From positions 76,563 to 108,854 of the forward strand of contig CANQFL010000001.1 in NCBI GenBank assembly GCA_947598785.1: 32,292 nt of DNA, read 5' to 3'. The number at the start of each line of letters is the position of its first letter. Within the stretch, counting starts at the first letter, position 1. Below, piece after piece: positions 1-7,895 of this stretch. The notes beneath the pieces are model-generated. The model did no database searches. It had not been told where the DNA came from and was given only the letters and a program-made list of their open reading frames with translations. The stretch comes from an uncultured Clostridia bacterium. GTDB taxonomy: Bacteria > Bacillota > Clostridia > Christensenellales > UBA1242. The translations under genes were made by a program, and so were the position numbers.

Positions 1-2
1 GA

Positions 3-1484
3 TATGTTGGAGGTTCAACTGAAGTTGCTTTAGTAGAATTTGCAAAACGATATGATGTTGATAAAAAAGAATTTGATAAAAAATATAAACGTATTGATGA
101 AATTTCTTTTAATTCTGATAGAAAAATGATGAGTACTTTGAATCAAATAAATGATGACTTAACTTGTTTTTTGAAAGGTGCTTTAGATAGAGTATTAAAG
201 AAATGTAATTATTATTTGAAAGATGATAAAGTTTTAGTTCTTGATGAAAATACAAAACGAAAAATTTTAAGAGAAAACGAAAAAATGTGTGAAAAAGCAT
301 TAAGAGTAATAAGTTTTGCTTATAAAATTCAAAAAAATTTAAAAATTCAAGAAGAAGATTTTATTTTTTTAGGCTTATGTGGACTTCAAGACCCTCCAAG
401 ACCTGAAATTGAAAATGCAGTAAAGAGATGTAAAAGTGCTGGTATGCGACCTATTATGATTACTGGCGATTATAAAGATACAGCATTTGCTATTGCAAAA
501 AATGTAGGTATTGTAAAAAATTTAGATGAGGTGCTATCAGGAGAAGAAATAGATTTATTATCAGATGACGAATTTTCTAAAATTGTAGAAAAAAAGAATG
601 TTTTTGCTCGTGTTAGTCCTACACACAAAGTTAGAATTGTTCAAGCTTTGAAAACAAATGGTCATATTGTTGCTATGACGGGAGATGGTATTAATGATGC
701 TCCAAGTTTGAAGAAAGCAGACATTGGAATTGGCATGGGAAAAACCGGAACTGATGTCACAAAAGATGTTTCAGATATATTAATAACTGATGATAATTTT
801 GCAACAATTGTGATAGCAGTAGAAGAAGGAAGAAAAATTTATAGCAACATTCAAAAGACGATTAAATATTTATTTTCAGCCAATATGGCAGAAATTTTGG
901 CATTGTTTTTGATTACAATTATTCTTCCTGGTTATACTTTTCTTTTACCAGTACAAATTCTTTTTGTGAATTTAATCACTGATAGTCTTCCAGCAATTGC
1001 ACTTGGAGTTGAACCTGTAGAAAAAGAAATTATGAAAGAAAAACCGAGAAGAAAGAACGATGGACTGTTTTCAAATGGCGTGGGAGTAAGCATATTTATT
1101 TTGGGAACAATTCAAACAATATTAACTATGGCTGCATATTTTTTTGGCTTTAAATATTATAATCAAGAAACTGCAATATCAATGGCATTTTTTACCTTAA
1201 ACTTAATTCAACTTTTTTATATGTTTACTGCAAGAACAAAGGAATGTTGTTTTAAGAGTAATCCTTTCAAAAACAAATTTTTTGACATATCGCTTTTATT
1301 AGGTTTTGGTCTTTTGATTGCTATGGTAACAACAGATTTAGGTAAAATTTTACAGCTTGAACCTTTAAATTTTGAATGTTGGCTTGTTGTATTACTGCTT
1401 TCAATTTCAATTATTTTCATAGGTGAAATATATAAGGTTATAGAAAAAATAATAAAAAATAGAAAAAATAATATAAAACACTAA
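3..1484 (+). CDS. Cation-transporting P-type ATPase (Ca2+ type), C-terminal part; 5' end lies outside the window
   Basis: Open frame continues upstream of the listed ATG to base 3 (YVGGSTEVALVEFAKRYDVDKKEFDKKYKRIDEISFNSDRKMMS...), matching the P-ATPase N-domain. Also KGALDRV, DPPRPE, MITGDYKDTAFAIA, VFARVSPTHKVRIVQALK, MTGDGINDAPSLKKADIGIGMG and the C-terminal TM domain. Confidence 0.95.
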   Translation, partial: YVGGSTEVALVEFAKRYDVDKKEFDKKYKRIDEISFNSDRKMMSTLNQINDDLTCFLKGALDRVLKKCNYYLKDDKVLVLDENTKRKILRENEKMCEKALRVISFAYKIQKNLKIQEEDFIFLGLCGLQDPPRPEIENAVKRCKSAGMRPIMITGDYKDTAFAIAKNVGIVKNLDEVLSGEEIDLLSDDEFSKIVEKKNVFARVSPTHKVRIVQALKTNGHIVAMTGDGINDAPSLKKADIGIGMGKTGTDVTKDVSDILITDDNFATIVIAVEEGRKIYSNIQKTIKYLFSANMAEILALFLITIILPGYTFLLPVQILFVNLITDSLPAIALGVEPVEKEIMKEKPRRKNDGLFSNGVGVSIFILGTIQTILTMAAYFFGFKYYNQETAISMAFFTLNLIQLFYMFTARTKECCFKSNPFKNKFFDISLLLGFGLLIAMVTTDLGKILQLEPLNFECWLVVLLLSISIIFIGEIYKVIEKIIKNRKNNIKH

Positions 1485-1500
1485 TTAGTTTAGTGTTTTT
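1475..1500 (+). terminator. Rho-independent terminator after the P-type ATPase
   Basis: AAAACACTAA-TTAGT-TTAGTGTTTT stem-loop followed by T-rich sequence; overlaps the stop codon. Confidence 0.8.
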
Positions 1501-1507
1501 ATTTTAA

Positions 1508-1536
1508 TTGCAATTTAACTTTATTTATGATAAAAT
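1508..1536 (+). promoter_or_regulatory. Sigma-A-like promoter of holB, predicted leaderless
   Basis: TTGCAA-17 nt-TAAAAT with extended -10 (TGA); -10 ends 6 nt before ATG at 1543; no SD. Confidence 0.65.
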
Positions 1537-1542
1537 CATTAT

Positions 1543-2499
1543 ATGAATTTAGTAGAAATAATAAAGAACCAAGAATTTTTTAAAAATCTTATTCAAAAAA
1601 AGGAAAATGACGCACTCTCAAATGCCATTATCTTTTTTTGCGAAGATGAGTTTACTTCTTCAAATGTTTTAGTCTTAACTGCATTGATGTTAGAATATGA
1701 AACATTTGAATTGTTCAATGAAAAAAGTTCGGAATTTTTAAGGTTTCAAAGTGGAGTAGATTTAGACGTAAAAAATTATCCTAAAAATGGACAAAAATTG
1801 TTAGTTTCTGATGCTGACGATATTGTTAATGAATGTTTTGTAAAACCTGTAAACTTAAAAAACAAAATTTTTTTAATTAATAATTTTGATGTTTCAACAG
1901 ATGAAGCTCAAAACAAATTATTAAAAGTTTTAGAAAATCCACCTAAAAATGTTTATTTCTTAATTAGTGCAAAAAGTGAAGATAGGGTGTTACCAACAAT
2001 TAAATCAAGATGTGAAAAAATAAAAATTACACCTCTTAGTAGAGAGGAAGTAGAACAATTTTGTACAGATACGCTTGCCTGCATTTTAGGAGAAGGTTAT
2101 ATTGGAAAAACTTTAGACCTTGCTCAAAATGAAAATTTGAAAACAATTACAAACTTGGCAGTGAGTTTAATAACAGAGATGAAGAGCAGTAAAGAAGTAT
2201 TAAAATTTTCTAAAAAGTTTCTAGAAGAACAAATTTATACTAATCTAATTTTAAAGGTGATGTCAATTGCAATAGAAGACATAATAAAACTTAAATGTGA
2301 TTGTGAAAATTTGTGTTTACTTAAACCTTATTTATCTGATTTAAAAGATGTAATGCCAGAATATTCTGTCGAGGCATTGTGTGAAATTGCTAAATTGATA
2401 GGTCATTTTTTAGAAAGACTTGAATTTAATGCAAATATAACAGTGGCAGTAGATAATTTATTATTAAAAATTTTGGAGGTTAAATATATATGCAAATAG
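1543..2499 (+). CDS. holB: DNA polymerase III subunit delta'
   Basis: LINNFDVSTDEAQNKLLKVLENPPKNVYFLISAKSEDRVLPTIKSRCEKI is the delta' AAA+ signature; followed by ricT as in other Firmicutes. Confidence 0.9.
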   Translation: MNLVEIIKNQEFFKNLIQKKENDALSNAIIFFCEDEFTSSNVLVLTALMLEYETFELFNEKSSEFLRFQSGVDLDVKNYPKNGQKLLVSDADDIVNECFVKPVNLKNKIFLINNFDVSTDEAQNKLLKVLENPPKNVYFLISAKSEDRVLPTIKSRCEKIKITPLSREEVEQFCTDTLACILGEGYIGKTLDLAQNENLKTITNLAVSLITEMKSSKEVLKFSKKFLEEQIYTNLILKVMSIAIEDIIKLKCDCENLCLLKPYLSDLKDVMPEYSVEALCEIAKLIGHFLERLEFNANITVAVDNLLLKILEVKYICK

Positions 2500-3311
2500 A
2501 GGTTGTTGGAATAAAGTTTAAAAATAGCAATCATATTTATTCTTTTTCACCTAATGGCTTAAATCTTAAACAGGGAGATTATGTTATTGTTGAAACTGAA
2601 AAAGGAAATGATATTGGAGTGGTAATTAAAGAGAAAGAAAAAATTGACCCTACATCTTTATCTTCACCTCTTAAAAATGTGCTTAAAATAGCAACTGAAG
2701 ATATGGTTAAGCAGGCAGAAATTTATGATAAAGAAGCAGATAAATTGACTCCTTCAATAAAGAAAATAGTTAAAGATTTTAATTTAGATATGAAAATAGT
2801 CAAAGTAGAAGCAAGTTATGATAATTCAAGATATATTATAAATTTTACTTCAGAAAATAGGGTTGATTTTCGTGATTTAGTAAAAAAACTTGCTGAAACA
2901 TTAAAGAAACGGGTCGAACTTAGACAAATAGGAAGTCGTGATGAAGTTAGAATGCTTGGTGGGTTTGGTCCTTGTGGAAAAATTTGCTGTTGTGTGCAAA
3001 ATATGGGAGAATTTGACCATGTTTCCATGAAAATGGCTAAAAATCAAAATCTTTCTTTAAATCCTCAAAGTATTAGTGGCCTTTGTGGAAAACTTATGTG
3101 TTGCATTGCTTATGAAAACTCTACTTATCAAGAAGCTATCAAAGTGATGCCAAAAGTTGGTACAAATGTTGTAACTAAAGACGGAAATGGTGTTGTTGTT
3201 TTTAATGACCTTTTACAGAGAGAAGTTGATGTGAAGTTTGTAAATGGTGAGGATATAGAAGTAAAAACTTATCCTTTAGCCGATATAAAATTTAAAAGGG
3301 AAGAAAAGTGA
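2490..3311 (+). CDS. ricT: PSP1-domain protein RicT/YaaT
   Basis: GDYVIVETEKGNDIGVV; ELRQIGSRDEVRMLGGFGPCGKICCCVQNMGEF; SGLCGKLMCCIAYE (PSP1 Cys motifs). Overlaps the holB end. Confidence 0.93.
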   Translation: MQIEVVGIKFKNSNHIYSFSPNGLNLKQGDYVIVETEKGNDIGVVIKEKEKIDPTSLSSPLKNVLKIATEDMVKQAEIYDKEADKLTPSIKKIVKDFNLDMKIVKVEASYDNSRYIINFTSENRVDFRDLVKKLAETLKKRVELRQIGSRDEVRMLGGFGPCGKICCCVQNMGEFDHVSMKMAKNQNLSLNPQSISGLCGKLMCCIAYENSTYQEAIKVMPKVGTNVVTKDGNGVVVFNDLLQREVDVKFVNGEDIEVKTYPLADIKFKREEK

Positions 3312-4039
3312 ATTTAGATTCAAATGAAAGAATAGAAGATTTACAATGTAATGGATTAAAAATAATTCAAAATAAAACTCTTTATACATTCACATCAGAT
3401 AGTGTTATATTAGCCAATTTCATAAAAACAAAATCTCAAGATGTAGCTGTTGAAATAGGAGCTGGGTGTGGTGTTGTTTCAATTTTGGTTCAAGCAAAAA
3501 ATAAGGTAAAAAAAATTTATAATTTTGAAATTCAAAATGAAATGGCAAAACTTTGTCAAAAAAATATATGTTTAAATGAATTAGAAGATAAAATCACAAT
3601 AATAAAAGATGACGTAAAAAATTTTAATAAATACTTGCAAAAAAATTCTATTGACGTTGTTTATTCTAATCCACCATATTTTAAACAAACGAATTTTTCT
3701 CAAAATCCTGTTAAAAAAATTGCAAAAGAAGAAATTTGTTTGTCTTGCGAAGAATTAGTTAATGTTGCTGAATCATTATTAAAACACAATGGAATTTTTT
3801 ATGTTTGTTATAGTGCTGAAAGAAGTGCTGAAATAATTTATCAATGTGAAAAATGTGGGCTTACTATTAAAGAGATGTTTTTTACAGAGAATGGAAAAGG
3901 AGATGTTAAATTAGTTTATCTTAAATGTGTTAAAGGTGGAAAAAATGGTGTAAAAATTTATCCTAATTTAATAACAAATGATAAAAATGGAGATTATTTG
4001 GATATTTTAAAAACGCGTAATTATTTACAAAAAAAATAG
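3308..4039 (+). CDS. tRNA1(Val) (adenine-N6)-methyltransferase-like protein (YabB/TrmN6 family)
   Basis: GTG start overlapping the ricT stop; AVEIGAGCGVVSILVQAK SAM motif, NPPYF catalytic motif. Confidence 0.88.
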   Translation: MNLDSNERIEDLQCNGLKIIQNKTLYTFTSDSVILANFIKTKSQDVAVEIGAGCGVVSILVQAKNKVKKIYNFEIQNEMAKLCQKNICLNELEDKITIIKDDVKNFNKYLQKNSIDVVYSNPPYFKQTNFSQNPVKKIAKEEICLSCEELVNVAESLLKHNGIFYVCYSAERSAEIIYQCEKCGLTIKEMFFTENGKGDVKLVYLKCVKGGKNGVKIYPNLITNDKNGDYLDILKTRNYLQKK

Positions 4040-4058
4040 CAAAAAGCTATTTTTTTTT
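4031..4058 (+). terminator. Rho-independent terminator
   Basis: AAAAAATAGC-AAAAA-GCTATTTTTT plus T tract; sits between the convergent yabB-like gene and spmB. Confidence 0.8.
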
Positions 4059-4065
4059 ATTTAAT

Positions 4066-4572
4066 TTACATGATTTTGCATATTAAGCATGCTAAAATTG
4101 TTCCAATAAAAGATGCAAATAAAGCAACAGGAATTGCATATAAAAGTCGTTTGACTTTAGTTTGTGAAATATAAACAGTAGCGACATAGAAAATTGTTTC
4201 GCTACAACCAAGAATTACACACGCACATCTAGATATATAACTATCTGCACCATAGGTGACAAAAATATTTTCTAAAATTCCATAACTACCACTTCCAGTA
4301 AAAGGCCTTAATAAAACTAATTCACATAGTTCTGGAGGTATTCCAAAAAATCTAAAAATAGGTGCAAGTAAATTTACTAAAAAATCTGTTATTCCACTGA
4401 CGCGTAAAAGTGCAACTGCTATTAAAATTGATGCTATAAAAGGAAATATATCGATAACTAATTTAATTGCACCTTTTGCACCTTTTACAAAGTAATCATA
4501 CGTATTTACTCTTTTATAAATGCAATAAATAAATAACAATACAAAAATTATAGGAAGAATATATACGCTCAT
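4066..4572 (-). CDS. spmB: Spore maturation protein B
   Basis: Gate-domain protein (LLRPFTGSGSYGILENIFVTYGADSYISRCACVILGCSETIFYVATVYI). The listed start at 4641 is probably too long; the ATG at 4572 overlaps the spmA stop (ATGA). Confidence 0.9.
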   Translation of the reverse strand: MSVYILPIIFVLLFIYCIYKRVNTYDYFVKGAKGAIKLVIDIFPFIASILIAVALLRVSGITDFLVNLLAPIFRFFGIPPELCELVLLRPFTGSGSYGILENIFVTYGADSYISRCACVILGCSETIFYVATVYISQTKVKRLLYAIPVALFASFIGTILACLICKIM

Positions 4573-5141
4573 GCTTTTTTCTTCCTTTTTATTATTTTGT
4601 TTATTATATGAACTAGTGTTATACCTATTATTGTTGTGCAAAATGTTACTATTAATGTTGGCAATATTATATCTGTAGGATTTGTAGAACCAGCACTTGC
4701 TCTCAACCCGATTACTGTTGTTGGTAAAAGTTGAATAGATGTTGCATTCACGACAATAAGCATAATCATTGCAAAGTTCGCTTTTCCACTTTTATCGTCT
4801 AAAGCTTGCATTGCTTTTATTCCTAATGGTGTTGCTGCGTTCCCTAAACCCAACATATTTGCTGAAACATTCATAGCAATCAGTTTTTGTGTTTCAATAT
4901 CGTCAACTTTAAAAATTTTTTTGATTAGAGGTCTTAATAATTTAGCTAGTTTTTCACCTAAACCACTAATTTCAATCAACTCTATTATTCCTAACCAAAC
5001 GCAATACACTGCACATAACTGTATGCAAAGTTCTAAAGCATCTTCAGAGGCTGCAAGCATTTCAGATAAGACTGCACTTGGATTGGTTATAAGAAGAACA
5101 AGAATGCTTGATAGCATCATTATTAACCAAAATATATTCAT
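4569..5141 (-). CDS. spmA: Spore maturation protein A
   Basis: MLGLGNAATPLGIKAMQALD motif, adjacent to and overlapping spmB. Confidence 0.9.
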   Translation of the reverse strand: MNIFWLIMMLSSILVLLITNPSAVLSEMLAASEDALELCIQLCAVYCVWLGIIELIEISGLGEKLAKLLRPLIKKIFKVDDIETQKLIAMNVSANMLGLGNAATPLGIKAMQALDDKSGKANFAMIMLIVVNATSIQLLPTTVIGLRASAGSTNPTDIILPTLIVTFCTTIIGITLVHIINKIIKRKKKA

Positions 5142-5189
5142 ATCATTATTTATGATAATTTATGATAAAAAATGTATAATGAAATTTGA

Positions 5190-5218
5190 TTGACTTAAAT
5201 ATATATTTTTGTTAAAAT
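5190..5218 (+). promoter_or_regulatory. Sigma-A-like promoter of tatD, predicted leaderless
   Basis: TTGACT-17 nt-TAAAAT, then 6 nt (attcgc), then ATG at 5225; no SD. Confidence 0.75.
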
Positions 5219-5224
5219 ATTCGC

Positions 5225-6004
5225 ATGAAACTTATTGATAGTCATGGTCATCTTACTGATGAAACATTTGAAACTGATTTGAATGAAGTTATTGAACGAG
5301 CTAAAGATGTTGGACTTGTTGCTATTGTGAGCGCAGGTTATGATATATTTTCTTCACAAAAAGCAATTAAGTTGGCTTCAGAAAATAGTATGATTTATGC
5401 AACGGCTGGGGTACATCCAGAAAATTATGCCGATTTTAACTTAGAAGAAGTAGAAAATCTTATTAAAAATCCTAAAGTAGTTGCTGTTGGAGAAATAGGT
5501 TTAGATTATCACTATTTTAATGGATTAGAAGTGAAACAAATTAATAAAATAAAAGATTTGCAAATGTCAATTTTTATAAAACAAATTGAACTTGCAAATA
5601 AATATAATTTACCTATTGTTGTACACAGCAGAGATGCAATGTTTGATACGATTGAAACATTAAAAAAATATAAAACGAAGAAAGAGAGTTTATTGCATTG
5701 CTATAATGGGAGCATTGAAAGTGCAAGAATTTTAATGGACCTTGGTTATTCATTTTCTTTTGGTGGAGTAACTACATTTTCTAATGCTAAAAATGTTGTA
5801 GAAGTTGTAAAGGAACTTCCTATTGAAAACATTTTATTAGAAACAGATTGCCCATATTTATCTCCAGAGCCTTATAGAGGGAAAAGAAATGAGCCTAAAA
5901 ATGTTGTTTATGTTGCAGATAAAATTGCTAAAATAAAGGGTATGAAGATTGAAGATGTAGCAGAAATAACCACTCAGAATGCTAAAAGGTTGTTCGGAAT
6001 ATGA
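5225..6004 (+). CDS. tatD: TatD family hydrolase
   Basis: DSHGHLTD, AGVHPENY, VAVGEIGLDYHY, PIVVHSRDA, LLETDCPYLSPEPYRGKRNEP. Confidence 0.95.
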   Translation: MKLIDSHGHLTDETFETDLNEVIERAKDVGLVAIVSAGYDIFSSQKAIKLASENSMIYATAGVHPENYADFNLEEVENLIKNPKVVAVGEIGLDYHYFNGLEVKQINKIKDLQMSIFIKQIELANKYNLPIVVHSRDAMFDTIETLKKYKTKKESLLHCYNGSIESARILMDLGYSFSFGGVTTFSNAKNVVEVVKELPIENILLETDCPYLSPEPYRGKRNEPKNVVYVADKIAKIKGMKIEDVAEITTQNAKRLFGI

Positions 6005-6777
6005 AAGATTTTCAATTTAAAAAAAAGTTTGGACAAAATTTTATTAGTGACAAAAATTTATTAATTGCAATTTCAAATGACGCAAATTTATCTATTCAAG
6101 ATGAAGTTTTGGAAATTGGAGCCGGAGCAGGAAGTTTAACTGAAATTTTAAGTGGTTGTGCAAAAAAAGTAATTTCATTTGAAATTGACAAAGATTTACA
6201 AGCTCACCTAGAGTCTTTAAACCTAAAAAATGTAGAATTTATTTTTCAAGATTTTATGAAATTTGATATGAAAGAATTAGAAAATAAATTTACAGGGAAA
6301 TATAAAGTTGTAGCAAATTTGCCTTATTATATAACAACACCAATTATTTTTAAATTTTTGGAAGAAGCAAAAAAAGTTGAGTCATTGACAATTATGGTTC
6401 AAAAAGAAGTTGCAGAACGTATTTGTGCAAAACCTGACAGTAAAGATTATGGAATACTTACTGTAATGCTTGAATTTTATGGCAATTCAAGAATTTGTAG
6501 AATTATAAATCGTAATATGTTTTTCCCTGCACCAAATGTTGATTCTGCTCTTATAAATATTGAAATTTGCCCTAAATATCCAACAATAGATAAACACGAT
6601 TTTTTTAATTTTATAAAAGTTTGTTTTTCAATGAGAAGAAAAACACTTTTAAACAATTTATCATCACGTTACAGCAAGGATTTTTTAAAAAACAAGTTAG
6701 ATGAAAAAGTTTTAAAAATGCGTTCTGAAGATTTATCGCTAAAAGATTTTGTTAATATATATGAAAAATTAAATTAA
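6001..6777 (+). CDS. rsmA: 16S rRNA (adenine1518/1519-N6)-dimethyltransferase
   Basis: KKFGQNFISDKNL, VLEIGAGAGSLTEIL, VVANLPYYITTPIIFKFLE, FFPAPNVDSALI; ATGA overlap with tatD. Confidence 0.96.
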   Translation: MKDFQFKKKFGQNFISDKNLLIAISNDANLSIQDEVLEIGAGAGSLTEILSGCAKKVISFEIDKDLQAHLESLNLKNVEFIFQDFMKFDMKELENKFTGKYKVVANLPYYITTPIIFKFLEEAKKVESLTIMVQKEVAERICAKPDSKDYGILTVMLEFYGNSRICRIINRNMFFPAPNVDSALINIEICPKYPTIDKHDFFNFIKVCFSMRRKTLLNNLSSRYSKDFLKNKLDEKVLKMRSEDLSLKDFVNIYEKLN

Positions 6778-7082
6778 TCATGCAGAAAAGTCACGCAAAG
6801 TGGTTTTTCTTTTATGTCATTTAAAGTTATTCCATTTGCAACACATTTACCATTTTCATTAAAAAGACATTTAGCATTACAGTTAATCTCCATTGTTGCA
6901 GAATCTCTTTGAGGTGCATATTCAGGTGGGGTGTCTGTAAATAACCATTTTGTTTTATCAATGGGTTTATTTCCATTCTCAAATTTATTACATTCTGTAT
7001 TTTTCTTAATCAATATTTCTTTTGCTTTGCAAGTGTATTTATCATTATAAATACATTTTGTTTTTCTACATCTTATATCCAT
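6774..7082 (-). CDS. Protein with two DUF1540 (four-Cys) repeats
   Basis: IRCRKTKCIYNDKYTCKAKEILI...C and INCNAKCLFNENGKCVANGITL...C; SD AAGAGG upstream. Its stop overlaps the rsmA stop. Confidence 0.75.
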   Translation of the reverse strand: MDIRCRKTKCIYNDKYTCKAKEILIKKNTECNKFENGNKPIDKTKWLFTDTPPEYAPQRDSATMEINCNAKCLFNENGKCVANGITLNDIKEKPLCVTFLHD

Positions 7083-7113
7083 AAAAAACCTCTTATTTAT
7101 TTTTACCTAATTG

Positions 7114-7142
7114 TTGACAAATAAACATTTATGTTGTAAACT
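7114..7142 (+). promoter_or_regulatory. Promoter of rplI
   Basis: TTGACA-17 nt-TAAACT, followed by an SD (TAGGAG). Confidence 0.75.
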
Positions 7143-7159
7143 TTATTTAGGAGTAAATT

Positions 7160-7603
7160 ATGAAAGTAGTTTTATTGAGTGATGTAAAAGGCACTGGAAA
7201 AAAAGGAGAAGTAAAAGAAGTTGCAGATGGTTTTGCAAATAATTTCCTATTAAAAAAAGGCTTAGCTAAGGTTGCCAATAATTCTGCATTAAGTGAAAAT
7301 AAAATTCAAAAAGATGCTAACGCTTTCCATAAACAACAAGAACTTTTGAAAGCAAAAGAGTTGGCAAAGCAAATTGAAGGGAAAATTGTCAATTTGAATA
7401 TTAAATGTGGAGAAAATGGAAAAACTTTTGGCTCTGTTACAAGTAAAGAAATTTCTGAGGGTTTACAACAAATGGGAATTGAATTAGAAAAAAAGAAAAT
7501 TGAGTTAAAAGAGCCTATTAAAAATATTGGTAAATATTCTGTTATTGCTAGAATTTATCCTGAAGTTTCTGCAAAGTTTATTGTTGTTGTAGATAGAATT
7601 TAA
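7160..7603 (+). CDS. rplI: 50S ribosomal protein L9
   Basis: [36 protein letters not shown] is canonical bL9. Confidence 0.98.
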   Translation: MKVVLLSDVKGTGKKGEVKEVADGFANNFLLKKGLAKVANNSALSENKIQKDANAFHKQQELLKAKELAKQIEGKIVNLNIKCGENGKTFGSVTSKEISEGLQQMGIELEKKKIELKEPIKNIGKYSVIARIYPEVSAKFIVVVDRI

Positions 7604-7625
7604 ACACCTTTTATGGTGTTTTTAT
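7602..7625 (+). terminator. Rho-independent terminator after rplI
   Basis: AAACACC-TTTTAT-GGTGTTTTT. Confidence 0.75.
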
Positions 7626-7636
7626 TTTTACCTTAA

Positions 7637-7807
7637 TTATTTTTTAGTGTTTTTTGTATATTTTTTATGAATAAGAGTATTGATAGAACATGAAATTTGG
7701 TTTATTAAAATATTTAAATCCTCTAATTCTTCTATAGTTAAATTTTTTGAAAGTTCCATAGCGATAGAAGTGGCAAATAGAATAAGTTCTTCATCTGAGC
7801 AAAACAT
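7637..7807 (-). CDS. Small protein (56 aa), DUF6774-like; absent from the supplied ORF track
   Basis: Translation MFCSDEELILFATSIAMELSKNLTIEELEDLNILINQISCSINTLIHKKYTKNTKK*. Amphipathic pattern resembles small clostridial DUF6774 proteins. Confidence 0.6.
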   Translation of the reverse strand: MFCSDEELILFATSIAMELSKNLTIEELEDLNILINQISCSINTLIHKKYTKNTKK

Positions 7808-7812
7808 ATTTA

Positions 7813-7842
7813 TTTATATTTCAATATATTAAATAATGTTAA
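7813..7842 (-). promoter_or_regulatory. Promoter of the 56-aa ORF, predicted leaderless
   Basis: On the minus strand TTAACA-18 nt-TATAAA, 5 nt, ATG (7807); no SD. Confidence 0.5.
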
Positions 7843-7860
7843 AAGTTTTGAAAAAAAATG

Positions 7861-7889
7861 TTGCAAATCTAATAAAGGTGGTGTATAAT
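7861..7889 (+). promoter_or_regulatory. Promoter of the 438-aa hypothetical, predicted leaderless
   Basis: TTGCAA-17 nt-TATAAT, 6 nt (taaagc), ATG at 7896; no SD at the proper distance. Confidence 0.7.
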
Positions 7890-7895
7890 TAAAGC

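Noticed and set aside
4573-4641. N-terminal extension of SpmB (MHNNNRYNTSSYNKQNNKKEEKS)
   Set aside because: Lies within the spmA coding end and is atypical for SpmB; the ATGA start at 4572 is more plausible.
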